Shown here piece after piece: positions 42,689 through 51,016 of a DNA stretch of 64,000 bases. The notes below the pieces were generated by a model, which did not search any database, was not told the DNA's origin, and saw nothing but the letters and a program-made list of their open reading frames with translations. The position numbers and the translations under genes are program-made. The DNA comes from Nocardioides sp. BP30 (GTDB taxonomy: Bacteria > Actinomycetota > Actinomycetes > Propionibacteriales > Nocardioidaceae). The stretch is from positions 1,488,001-1,552,000 of the forward strand of contig NZ_CP123620.1 in assembly GCF_029873215.1 (NCBI RefSeq). Reading direction: 5' to 3'. Within the stretch, counting starts at the first letter, position 1, and the number at the start of each line of letters is the position of its first letter.

Positions 42689-44292
42689 GCGCCACCGAGC
42701 TGCTGCGCCTCGTCCGCGTGAGCGTGACGCACCCCGACGCGACGGTGCCGGTGCTGACAGAGGTCGATCTGGCCGTCGAGGAGGGCGAGCTGGTCCTGGT
42801 CTCCGGACCGACCGGCGCGGGCAAGTCCACGCTGCTGGGCGTGGTGAGCGGCCTGGTTCCGCGATTCAGCGGGGGGTCGCTCGCCGGCGACGTACTCCTC
42901 GACGGTCGCTCGATCGTGCATGCGCCCCCGCGCGAGCGCGCGGCCAGCATCGGGTACGTCGGACAGGACCCTGCGGCCGGCTTCGTCACCGACACGGTCG
43001 AGGAGGAGCTGGCCTACGGGATGCAGCAGCTCGGGCTCGCGCCCACGACGATGCGCCGCCGGGTCGAGGAGACGCTCGACCTGCTCGGCATCGCCGAGCT
43101 CCGCGCCCGCGACCTGCGAACGCTCAGCGGCGGTCAGCAGCAGCGCGTCGCGATCGGCTCCGTGCTGACGATGCACCCCCGGCTGCTGGTGCTCGACGAG
43201 CCGACGAGCGCGCTGGACCCGACCGCCGCCGAGGACGTGTTGGCCACGCTGACCCGGCTCGTGCACGACCTCGGCGTCAGCGTGCTGCTGGCCGAGCACC
43301 GGCTCGAGCGGGTGGTGCCGTTCGCCGACCGGATCGCGCTGCTCGACGGTGGCGGCACCCTGCGCGTCGGCGAGCCCGCCGAGGTGCTGGCCGGCTCGCC
43401 GGTCGTCCCGCCGATCGTGGAGCTCGGCCGGGCGCTGGCCTGGACCCCGCTGCCGCTCACGGTCCGGGAGGCTCGCCGGCGGGCGCGGAGCCTGGACATC
43501 GCGGGGCCACCGGCCCCCGCGACCGATCATGGGACGCGCGTCCTGGAAGCCGACGGCGTGAGCGTGACCCGCGGCAGCACCGCTGCGCTGCGCGGTGTCT
43601 CCCTCGACCTGTACGCCGGAACCGTCACGGCGCTGATGGGCCGCAACGGTGCCGGCAAGTCCACCCTCCTGTGGACGTTGCAGGGGAGCCAGCCGCGCCG
43701 CCTCGGCTCGGTCTCGATCGGCGGTGAGGATCCGGCCAGGCTGACGCCGGCGGAGCGACGCTCACGCGTCGGGCTGCTGCCGCAGACGGCGGCCGACCTG
43801 CTCTACCTGGAGACCGTCGCCGAGGAGTGCGCCGCCGGCGGTCCCGACACCCGCACGATCCTCGACCGGCTGGTCCCCGGGATTCCGGGGGATCGGCATC
43901 CGCGCGACCTGTCCGAGGGGCAGCGGCTGGCCCTGGCCCTCGCGCTGGTCCTGGCCGCGCGACCCGTCGCCGTCCTGCTGGACGAGCCGACGCGCGGTTT
44001 GGACTACGCCGCCAAGAGGCAGCTGGCGAGCATCCTGCGGCGGCTCGCCGGGGAGGGCCGTGCGGTGCTGGTGGCCACCCACGACGTGGAGTTCGTCGCG
44101 GAGAGCGCCGACGAGGTGGTCGTGCTGGCCGACGGGGAGGTCGTCTCCCACGGCCCGACCCGACGGGTCGTGGCCGAGTCCCCGGCCTTCGCCCCGCAGG
44201 TGACCAAGGTCCTCGGCCACCCCTGGCTGCATGTCGACGAGGTCCGTGCCGCGATCGCACAGGGGCGAGCCGGGCGGGGGGAGCCGCGGTGA
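42685..44292 (+). CDS. ECF transporter fused A-A' ATPase
   Basis: This 535-residue protein has two ABC domains in tandem. The first has Walker A GPTGAGKST, signature LSGGQQQR and Walker B LLVLDEPTSALD. The second has Walker A GRNGAGKST, a degenerate signature LSEGQRL and Walker B VAVLLDEPTRGLD, then THDVEF (H-loop). The fusion replaces the separate EcfA and EcfA' subunits. ATGA overlap with the T gene and GTGA overlap with the S gene indicate a tightly coupled operon. Confidence 0.93.
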   Translation: MSATELLRLVRVSVTHPDATVPVLTEVDLAVEEGELVLVSGPTGAGKSTLLGVVSGLVPRFSGGSLAGDVLLDGRSIVHAPPRERAASIGYVGQDPAAGFVTDTVEEELAYGMQQLGLAPTTMRRRVEETLDLLGIAELRARDLRTLSGGQQQRVAIGSVLTMHPRLLVLDEPTSALDPTAAEDVLATLTRLVHDLGVSVLLAEHRLERVVPFADRIALLDGGGTLRVGEPAEVLAGSPVVPPIVELGRALAWTPLPLTVREARRRARSLDIAGPPAPATDHGTRVLEADGVSVTRGSTAALRGVSLDLYAGTVTALMGRNGAGKSTLLWTLQGSQPRRLGSVSIGGEDPARLTPAERRSRVGLLPQTAADLLYLETVAEECAAGGPDTRTILDRLVPGIPGDRHPRDLSEGQRLALALALVLAARPVAVLLDEPTRGLDYAAKRQLASILRRLAGEGRAVLVATHDVEFVAESADEVVVLADGEVVSHGPTRRVVAESPAFAPQVTKVLGHPWLHVDEVRAAIAQGRAGRGEPR

Positions 44293-45119
44293 GTGCGATC
44301 CGGGTCTCGCTACGTTCGGCAGTGGTGCTCGGCCTCGCTTCCGCGGCCGGCCTGATGATGCTGTGCTGGCCGCTGCTGGTGCACGGTCGCGACGGGGCCG
44401 GCGGAGCGGTGCAGCCGCCCTTCGTGTTCCTGCTGCTGCTGCCGGTCGTCGTCGCGGTGGTGCTCGCGGAGCTGGGTGAGGGTGGCCTGGACCCACGCGT
44501 GTTGGCGGTCCTGGGGGTGCTGAGCGCGGTCAACGCGGTGCTGCGCGGGATCTCGGCCGGCACCGCCGGCGTCGAGCTGGTCTTCTTCCTGCTGGTGCTC
44601 GCCGGCCGGGTCTTCGGCCCCGGCTTCGGATTCGTTCTCGGCTGCACCTCGCTGTTCGCCAGCGCGCTGATGACGGCTGGTGTCGGGCCGTGGCTGCCCT
44701 ACCAGATGCTCGCCTCCGCCTGGGTAGGCATGGGGGCCGGCCTGCTGCCGCGGCGGGTGCGCGGACGCCCTGAGATCGCGATGCTCGCGGCGTACGGCGT
44801 GGTCGCCTCCTACCTCTACGGCCTGCTGCTCAACCTGCAGGGCTGGCCGCTGCTGACCGGCGTCGCGGTGCCGGGACACACCGGCAACCTCTCCTTCGAC
44901 CCGACGGCCTCGCTCCCGGCGAACCTGGGCACGTTCGGGCGCTACACCCTGCTGACCTCGACCGGCAGCTTCGACACCGGTCGGGCGATCACCACGGCTG
45001 TCGCGGTGGTGGTCCTCGGGCCGGCGGTGCTCACCACCCTGCGCCGCGCGTCGCGGCGCTCGACGGTCGTCGGCACCGTCGAGACGTCACCTTCGGCAGC
45101 GCGCGAGGTCATCTCCTGA
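44289..45119 (+). CDS. ECF transporter substrate-binding (S) component, putative cobalamin type
   Basis: This is a 276-residue hydrophobic protein with about six to seven TM segments. GFGFVLGCTSLFASALMTAGVGPWLPYQMLASAWVGMGAGLL matches the general S-component pattern (substrate-facing loop then helix). GTG start in a GTGA overlap. S components define specificity; B12 or a corrinoid precursor is inferred from the riboswitch and the secreted partners, as in CbrT-type systems. It has no cobalt-type CbiM N-terminal metal motif (Met-His-Ile start), which argues against cobalt ion uptake. Confidence 0.8.
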   Translation: MSAIRVSLRSAVVLGLASAAGLMMLCWPLLVHGRDGAGGAVQPPFVFLLLLPVVVAVVLAELGEGGLDPRVLAVLGVLSAVNAVLRGISAGTAGVELVFFLLVLAGRVFGPGFGFVLGCTSLFASALMTAGVGPWLPYQMLASAWVGMGAGLLPRRVRGRPEIAMLAAYGVVASYLYGLLLNLQGWPLLTGVAVPGHTGNLSFDPTASLPANLGTFGRYTLLTSTGSFDTGRAITTAVAVVVLGPAVLTTLRRASRRSTVVGTVETSPSAAREVIS

Positions 45120-45378
45120 GGGCGCCGTCGCCGGCGCCGCGCCGCTCGGGCACCGCGACCGGCTCCTCGACCTCCCGGCTCGCCGGGCGGTGGAGGCCGA
45201 GGTCGTGGACGTCGGGCCGGTGCTCGTCGAGGAAGCGCGCGACCTCCTCGCGCTCGGCGCGACGGACGGCGAGGACCGCGTTGGCCGCGTAGGCGTTGTG
45301 GCGGGCTCTGCGCACCGAGTCGGCCGGCCATCGCAGTGGCTTGGTCAGGGCACGGGGCAGGACGAGGAACGGTGACAT
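45109..45378 (-). CDS. Small basic hypothetical protein
   Basis: This is an 89-residue frame starting MSPFLVLPRALTKPLRWPADSVRRARHNAYAANAVLAVRRAEREEV. The ATG at 45378 has a GGGAG site upstream. It overlaps the 3' end of the ECF S gene on the other strand by 11 bases. No domain recognised. Codon choice looks normal for the genome, and the space is otherwise empty, which favours a real gene, but a spurious frame is possible. The 45379-45521 stretch holds nothing else I can name. Confidence 0.5.
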   Translation of the reverse strand: MSPFLVLPRALTKPLRWPADSVRRARHNAYAANAVLAVRRAEREEVARFLDEHRPDVHDLGLHRPASREVEEPVAVPERRGAGDGALRR

Positions 45379-45521
45379 CCGAACTCCCGAGGGGTGGTGC
45401 AGGTGGTGGGTTGCGATCCACCGTACGGGCGATCGGGCCGCTGCGGGAGACCGCACGGGCTACTGAAATTTCAACGGTGGGTGACGCCGCGGCGAAGCCT
45501 CAGGTGCCGGTCAGGCAGCGC

Positions 45522-46397
45522 TCAGGCCGACGGCTCGGCACCCCAGTCACGGGTCGCCCCGACGGACGCGACGATCACACACACCAGCGCCAGCCACTGC
45601 ACGAGCGAGAGCGTCTCCTGCAGGACGATCAGCCCCGCCAGCGCAGCCGCCGCCGGCTCCAGGCTCATCAGGATCCCGAAGATCGCCGGCCGCAGGCTGC
45701 GCAGCGCGACGAGCTCGCAGCTGTAGGGGATGACCGAGCTCAGCAGCCCGACGAGCGCACCGAGCAGGACCACGTGGGTGTGCTGCAGGTCGGCGGCATG
45801 GCCACCGAGCGCCAGCGGGGTCAGCAGCAGGGCAGCGACCGTGGAGGCGACCGCCAGGCCGTCCATCCCGGGCCAGCGCGCACCGGTGGACCGGCTCAGC
45901 AGGATGTACGACGCCCAGGCGGCCCCGGCCAGCAGCGCGAACCCGACGCCGCTCCACGTCAGGTCGCCCGGCTCGAGGCCCAGCAGCAGCACCCCGACCC
46001 CGGCCAGCAGCACCCAGGCGAGATCGCGCAGCCGACGCGAGCCCGCTACCGCCAGGACGAGCGGGCCGGTGAACTCCAGCGTGACGGCGATGCCCAGCGG
46101 GATCCGGGCGAACGACTGGTAGATCGCCCAGTTCATGGTGCCCAGGGCGACGCCGAAGCCGAGCACGACCAGCCAGTCGCGGCGGCTGCGCCCACCGAGC
46201 CGCGGTCGCGTCCAGGCGAGCAGTGCCACTGAGGACGTGGCCAGGCGCAGCCAGGTGATGGTGGTCGGGTCGACGGTGTCGAAGAGCGACTTGGCGATGC
46301 CGGCACCGAACTGCACCGACACGATGCCGATCACCACCAGCAGCACCGGGGACGGCGCAGACTTGTCCGTCCGGCCTGCTGACAGGGGCTGGGTCAC
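45522..46397 (-). CDS. EamA/RhtA-family metabolite exporter
   Basis: This is a 291-residue, ten-TM drug/metabolite transporter. It has two EamA halves, the first with SVQFGAGIAKSLFDTVDPTTITWLRL and the second with GFALLAGAAWASYILLSR...SSVIPYSCELVALRSL, close to RhtA (threonine/homoserine exporter) proteins. GTG start at 46397, 18 bp from the divergent BNR-protein start, so both promoters share a very short space. The natural substrate is unknown. Confidence 0.88.
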   Translation of the reverse strand: MTQPLSAGRTDKSAPSPVLLVVIGIVSVQFGAGIAKSLFDTVDPTTITWLRLATSSVALLAWTRPRLGGRSRRDWLVVLGFGVALGTMNWAIYQSFARIPLGIAVTLEFTGPLVLAVAGSRRLRDLAWVLLAGVGVLLLGLEPGDLTWSGVGFALLAGAAWASYILLSRSTGARWPGMDGLAVASTVAALLLTPLALGGHAADLQHTHVVLLGALVGLLSSVIPYSCELVALRSLRPAIFGILMSLEPAAAALAGLIVLQETLSLVQWLALVCVIVASVGATRDWGAEPSA

Positions 46398-46415
46398 TGG
46401 ATCACCCTAGGAAGT

Positions 46416-47498
46416 GTGGAGACGACACTGATGGTCGGGACCCGCAAGGGTCTGTGGCTGGGCACGTCCGACGACGCTCGTACGACGTGGGCGTTCGACG
46501 GTCCGCACTTCGACGTCGAGGAGGTCTACGCGGCGCTGGTCGATCGCCGTGCAGGCCGCACGAGGCTCTTCGCCGCGTGTTCGAGCCTGTGGCTCGGTCC
46601 GCTGGTACGGCGCAGCGACGACGGCGGTGCCACCTGGCAGGAGGCGTCGGTGAAGTTCCCCGACGACGTGGATGCCAGCGTCTCGCGGGTCTGGCAGCTC
46701 GCAGCGGGGACCGACGAGCGCACCGTGTGGGCGGGCACCGAGCCGGGGGCGGTGTTCCGCTCCACCGACGGCGGGGAGAGCTTCGCGCTGGTCCGTGGTC
46801 TGTGGGACCACCCGCACCGTGCGCAGTGGGCCGCCGGGTTCGGCGGCCAGGCGTTCCACACCATCCTGCCGCACCCGACCGACCCGGACTCGGTCACCGT
46901 GGCCATCTCGACCGGCGGCGTCTACCAGACCCACGACGGCGGCGCGACGTGGGAGCCACGCAACAACGGCATCCGCGCCGAGTTCCTGCCCGAGGGACAG
47001 CAGTACCCCGAGTTCGGCCAGTGCGTCCACAAGATCGCCCGGGACGCGGTGCGCCCGCAGCGGCTCTACCTGCAGAACCACGGCGGGGTCTACCGCTCCG
47101 ACGACGAGGGCGGCACCTGGACCTCGATCGCGGCGGGGCTGCCCGCCGACTTCGGCTTCACGGTCGTCGCGCACCCGCGCCGCGGCGACACCCTCTACGT
47201 CTTCCCGATCCAGGCCGGCGAGCACCGCTACCCGCCGGAGGCCAAGGCACGGGTGTGGCGCTCCACGGACGCCGGCGAGACCTGGGAGCAGTTGGCCAGC
47301 GGCCTTCCCGACCACTTCTTCGTCGCTGTCATGCGCGACGCGATGTGCACCGACGGTCCCGAGGGCGCCGAAGCGGTCGGGCTCTACTTCGGCGCCCGCA
47401 ACGGCGCCATCTGGGGCTCGGCCGACGAGGGGGAGAGCTGGCGGCAGCTGGTCACCGACCTGCCGGACGTGCTGGTGGTGCGGGCCGCACGCTCGTGA
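46416..47498 (+). CDS. BNR/Asp-box repeat beta-propeller protein
   Basis: This 360-residue protein has at least six Asp-box repeats, for example RRSDDGGATW, FRSTDGGESF, YQTHDGGATW, YRSDDEGGTW, WRSTDAGETW and WGSADEGESW, spaced as in a propeller. There is no signal peptide, so it is probably cytoplasmic, unlike secreted sialidases, and no sialidase catalytic set is evident. The GTG start at 46416 gives METTLMVGTRKGLWLG; CACCCT 7 bp upstream is a weak -10. Function unknown; enzyme names given to this family should not be trusted. Confidence 0.82.
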   Translation: METTLMVGTRKGLWLGTSDDARTTWAFDGPHFDVEEVYAALVDRRAGRTRLFAACSSLWLGPLVRRSDDGGATWQEASVKFPDDVDASVSRVWQLAAGTDERTVWAGTEPGAVFRSTDGGESFALVRGLWDHPHRAQWAAGFGGQAFHTILPHPTDPDSVTVAISTGGVYQTHDGGATWEPRNNGIRAEFLPEGQQYPEFGQCVHKIARDAVRPQRLYLQNHGGVYRSDDEGGTWTSIAAGLPADFGFTVVAHPRRGDTLYVFPIQAGEHRYPPEAKARVWRSTDAGETWEQLASGLPDHFFVAVMRDAMCTDGPEGAEAVGLYFGARNGAIWGSADEGESWRQLVTDLPDVLVVRAARS

Positions 47499-47520
47499 TC
47501 GTGCCGACGCCGCGCAGCCC

Positions 47521-50112
47521 CTAGACCGTCGGCTGCTCCGGGTCGTAGACCACCGGTACCTCCGCTGTCTCCGACATCTCCCGGAACGGGATCGGCTCCG
47601 GCACCTGCGAGGTGATGGTGCTGCCGTCCGACCGCTGGCCGCCGGTGATCGCCTCGTCGTCGGTGGAGCCGTCCGCGCGCGGCCCGTGGTGGGCCAGCGA
47701 GACCGACAGCGGGGAGCCGTGGGCGACGACGTACTCCTGGCCCCTGACGGTGAGCGGCACCTCCGGCTCCTCACCCTCGCCCACGACGGTGACGGTGAGC
47801 TGGTCCTGGGTGAGGCCGACGACCAGCCGCGAGCCGCGCCATCGCAGCCGGAAGGTCAGCGAGGACCAGGTCGCGGGCAATCGCGGATCGAAGCTGAGCC
47901 TGGCGCCGTGGTCACGCATGCCCCCGAAGCCGAACGTCAGGGCCGTCCACACGCCTCCGGTCGAGGCGATGTGCATGCCGTCGGGGGTGTTGCCGTGCAG
48001 GTCGCCGAGGTCGACGTACAGGGCGTCGTGGAAGTAGCGCAGCGCCGCCTCGTGGTAGCCGACCTCGGAGGCGACGATCGACTGGACCACCGCCGACAGC
48101 GTGGAGTCTCCGGTGGTGATCGGGTCGTAGTACTCGAAGTCCTTGCGCTTCTCCTGCAGCGTGAAGCGGTCGCCCTGCAGGAACAGGGCCAGGACGACGT
48201 CGGCCTGCTTGAGCACCTGGAAGCGGTAGATGACCAGCGGGTGGTAGTGCAGCATCAGCGGCCGCACCGACATCGGCGTGTTGGGCAGGTCCCAGACCTC
48301 CCGGTCGAGGAAGAAGTCGTCCTGCGGGTGGATGCCGATCGCCTCGTCGTAGGGGATGTGCATGCCGGCGGCGCACCGGGCCCACTCCTCGACCTCGGCG
48401 TCGGTGAGTCCCAGCCGGGCCACCACGCGGCGGTAGTCGGCGGGGAAGCGCTCGCGGATCAGGGCGAGCGATGCGACGGCCTGCTCCAGGTTGTGACGCG
48501 CCATCACGTTGGTGAACAGGTTGTTGTTGACCACGGTGGTGTACTCGTCCGGCCCGGTCACGCCGTGGATGTGGAACGTCGGATCGCCGTTGTGGCGCCA
48601 GAAGCCGAGGTCGGCCCACATCCGCGAGGTCTCTACCAGGATGTCGATGCCCTCGCGGACCAGGAAGCCCACGTCACCGGTGGCGTGCACGTACTTCATC
48701 AGGGCGTAGCTGACGTCGGCGTCGATGTGCACCTGCGCCGTGCCCGCCGCGTAGTACGCCGACGCCTCCTCGCCGCTGATGGTGCGCCAGGGGAAGAGCG
48801 CCCCCTTCTGCGCCATCTCCCGTGCCCGCTCCCGGGCCTTGGGCAGCATCACGGAGCGGAAGTGGAGCACGTTGCGGGCGATCGCCGGCTGGGTGTAGGC
48901 CAGGAAGGGGACGACGTAGATCTCGGTGTCCCAGAAGTAGTGGCCCTCGTAGCCGGAGCCGGTGACCCCCTTGGCCGGGATCCCCAGGCCGTCCGCCCGG
49001 GCGGTGGCCTGGGCGAGGCTGAAGAGGTTGAAGCGGACCGCCTGCTGCAGCGCTCGCTGCTCCTCGGCCGCCCGCGCCGCTCCGTCGTACGTCGGCTCGG
49101 GCTCGCCGATCTGGACGTCGGCCGACTCCCAGAACGTGTCGAACCAGCCGCGCTGCTCCTCCATCTGCCGTGGGACGCCCTGCCGCCGGGCGCGGTCGAG
49201 CGTCCGGTCGCAGCGGTCGGACAGCTCGCGCACCGAGACCCCGCGGGAGGTGTGGTAGGTGACGGTCTTCTCGACGCGCATCGGCGTGCCCTCGGTGGCG
49301 TCGACGCGGTAGACGACCTTGGCGAGGTCCTCCTCCGCACGGGTGATCTGTTCGTGGCTGTCGACGGTCTGGAGCTGGTGGTCGGCCGCGACGGCGATCG
49401 TCATGCCCGAGCGGGCGCAGCGGTAGCCGAGCATCAGCCGACGCTCGCTCGCCTCGTGCAGCTGCGGCACCAGCACCCGCTCGGCGAAGGCGGCAGCCTT
49501 GCGAGGGTCGACCTGGTCGCCGTGCAGCTGGGTGGCGAGCTGGTACTCGTCGCGACCGTCCTGCCGGTTGATCAGCTGGGAGGAGATGACCACCGGGGCG
49601 CTGCCGGTGAGCATGGTGATGTCGAGGGTCATCACGGCGAGGTGGCGCTGGGTCATCGAGACCATCCGGGTGGACTCGATGCGCACCCGCTTGCCCGACG
49701 GCGTCCGCCACACCAGGTTGCGGCGCAGGATGCCGTCGCGGAAGTCGAGGTAGCGCTCGTACTCCTCCAGGTCGGCGGTGCCGAAGGTGAGCGGCTCGTC
49801 GTCGACGTAGATCTTCATCACCTTGGCGTCGGGGACGTTCACGATCGTCTGGCCGGTGCGGGCGAAGCCGAAGGCGGACTCGGCGTGCCGGATCGGCCAG
49901 GTCTCGTGGAACCCGTTCACGTAGGTGCCGTGCGAGTGCGACGGCCGCCCCTCCTCGGCGTTGCCGCGCATGCCGAGGTAGCCGTTGGCCACCGCGAACA
50001 GCGTCTCGGTCACGCCGAGGTCGTCCGGGTTGTACCCGGTCTCGACGAGCCGCCACGGGTCGGCGGGGAAGCGCCCGCGGTCGAGGGGGTCGGGGCCGAC
50101 GTTGGTCCTCAC
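47521..50112 (-). CDS. Glycoside hydrolase family 65 protein (disaccharide phosphorylase-like)
   Basis: This 863-residue GH65 protein has an N-terminal beta-sandwich (TLFAVANGYLGMRGNAEEG), a linker and an (alpha/alpha)6 barrel with GSGYEGHYFWDTEIYVVPF, the acid Glu523 in VTGPDEYTTVVNNNLFTN, and a phosphate-site-like region near HSHG/STGG. Members phosphorylyse maltose, trehalose, kojibiose or nigerose. GTG start overlapping the stop of the HAD gene (GTGA), so it is translated after it. Pairing with beta-phosphoglucomutase supports release of beta-glucose-1-phosphate. The sugar cannot be assigned. Confidence 0.9.
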   Translation of the reverse strand: MRTNVGPDPLDRGRFPADPWRLVETGYNPDDLGVTETLFAVANGYLGMRGNAEEGRPSHSHGTYVNGFHETWPIRHAESAFGFARTGQTIVNVPDAKVMKIYVDDEPLTFGTADLEEYERYLDFRDGILRRNLVWRTPSGKRVRIESTRMVSMTQRHLAVMTLDITMLTGSAPVVISSQLINRQDGRDEYQLATQLHGDQVDPRKAAAFAERVLVPQLHEASERRLMLGYRCARSGMTIAVAADHQLQTVDSHEQITRAEEDLAKVVYRVDATEGTPMRVEKTVTYHTSRGVSVRELSDRCDRTLDRARRQGVPRQMEEQRGWFDTFWESADVQIGEPEPTYDGAARAAEEQRALQQAVRFNLFSLAQATARADGLGIPAKGVTGSGYEGHYFWDTEIYVVPFLAYTQPAIARNVLHFRSVMLPKARERAREMAQKGALFPWRTISGEEASAYYAAGTAQVHIDADVSYALMKYVHATGDVGFLVREGIDILVETSRMWADLGFWRHNGDPTFHIHGVTGPDEYTTVVNNNLFTNVMARHNLEQAVASLALIRERFPADYRRVVARLGLTDAEVEEWARCAAGMHIPYDEAIGIHPQDDFFLDREVWDLPNTPMSVRPLMLHYHPLVIYRFQVLKQADVVLALFLQGDRFTLQEKRKDFEYYDPITTGDSTLSAVVQSIVASEVGYHEAALRYFHDALYVDLGDLHGNTPDGMHIASTGGVWTALTFGFGGMRDHGARLSFDPRLPATWSSLTFRLRWRGSRLVVGLTQDQLTVTVVGEGEEPEVPLTVRGQEYVVAHGSPLSVSLAHHGPRADGSTDDEAITGGQRSDGSTITSQVPEPIPFREMSETAEVPVVYDPEQPTV

Positions 50113-50948
50113 CGCTGTGCCTCACGGTCGGTCTCGCCGGGTTCGGGCACGAGGTCGGCGAGGTCGTCGACGACGAGCCCGGCGCCCGCGGCACGGAGGT
50201 GGTCGTGCCCGGCGCCGCGGTCGACGCCCACGACGAGCCCGAAGCCTCCCGCGGCGCCGGCCCGTACGCCGGAGACCGCGTCCTCGAGGACCACCGCGTC
50301 GGCGGGATCGCAACCCAGCTCGCGGGCGGCGTAGAGGAACGTGTCGGGAGCCGGCTTGCCGGCCAGGTGGTGCTCCTCGGCGACCGCACCGCTCACCACC
50401 ACCTCGAAGCGGTCCAGCAGCCCCGCCGACTCCAGCACCGCCGGGGCGTTGACCGAGGAGGAGACGACAGCCAGCGGTACAGCCAGCTCGCGCAGGTGGT
50501 CCAGGAACGCCACCGAGCCGGGGTAGGCCTGGACGCCGTCGCGCTCCAGCACGGCGTTGAAGGCGTCGTTCTTGCGGTTGCCCAGCCCCCGCACGGTGTC
50601 GGCGGTGGGCGGGTCGTCGCTGCTGCCCTCGGGGAGCGAGAGGCCCCGCGAGGCGAGGAAGTCGCGCACGCCGTCGTAGCGAGGCTTGCCGTCGACGTGG
50701 GCGAAGTAGTCGCTCTCGCCGTACGGCGGCTGGTCGGGCGCGTGTTCGCGGAGGTAGGCGTTGAACATCTCCGACCACGCTCGCATGTGCACGATGGCGG
50801 TCGGCGTCACCACGCCGTCGAGGTCGAAGAGGACGGCGCCGTAGCGCGCCCAGGTCAGGGGCTCCACGCAGCCAAGGCTGGCCTGCTCCCGGCTGCCCGT
50901 CCAGGGGCGGCGACGGTTCGTCACGACCTCGTCACCTGCCCGACGCAT
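50109..50948 (-). CDS. HAD-superfamily beta-phosphoglucomutase-like protein
   Basis: This is a 279-residue HAD with the motif I DLDGVV (nucleophile and acid Asp), the cap, motif II VVSSS, the lysine in [13 protein letters not shown] and motif [16 protein letters not shown]. It probably converts beta-glucose-1-phosphate from the coupled GH65 enzyme to glucose-6-phosphate. A GTG at 50867 would give a shorter form starting [18 protein letters not shown]; the ATG at 50948 is reported but the start is uncertain, since neither has a strong ribosome-binding site. It is the promoter-proximal gene of the pair and diverges from ilvD. Confidence 0.85.
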   Translation of the reverse strand: MRRAGDEVVTNRRRPWTGSREQASLGCVEPLTWARYGAVLFDLDGVVTPTAIVHMRAWSEMFNAYLREHAPDQPPYGESDYFAHVDGKPRYDGVRDFLASRGLSLPEGSSDDPPTADTVRGLGNRKNDAFNAVLERDGVQAYPGSVAFLDHLRELAVPLAVVSSSVNAPAVLESAGLLDRFEVVVSGAVAEEHHLAGKPAPDTFLYAARELGCDPADAVVLEDAVSGVRAGAAGGFGLVVGVDRGAGHDHLRAAGAGLVVDDLADLVPEPGETDREAQR

Positions 50949-51003
50949 GCCGCACCCTGCGTCCGAGGGGAAGGACGCCCGCGTGCGGGTCGGATCGGGC
51001 GCG

Positions 51004-51009
51004 TAACCT
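51004..51009 (+). promoter_or_regulatory. -10 element of ilvD promoter
   Basis: TAACCT ends 7 bp before the ATG at 51017. GGAGG also lies between, so the gene could use either a leaderless or an ordinary start. Confidence 0.6.
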
Positions 51010-51016
51010 GGAGGGC

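Noticed and set aside
44289..45119. Assignment of the ECF S component as cobalt (CbiM) or biotin (BioY)
   Set aside because: It lacks the CbiM Met-His-Ile N-terminus, and the riboswitch and secreted partners fit a corrinoid rather than a cobalt ion or biotin.
46416..47498. Calling the BNR-repeat protein a sialidase
   Set aside because: Asp boxes are structural; no signal peptide and no arginine-triad/Tyr-Glu catalytic set could be identified.
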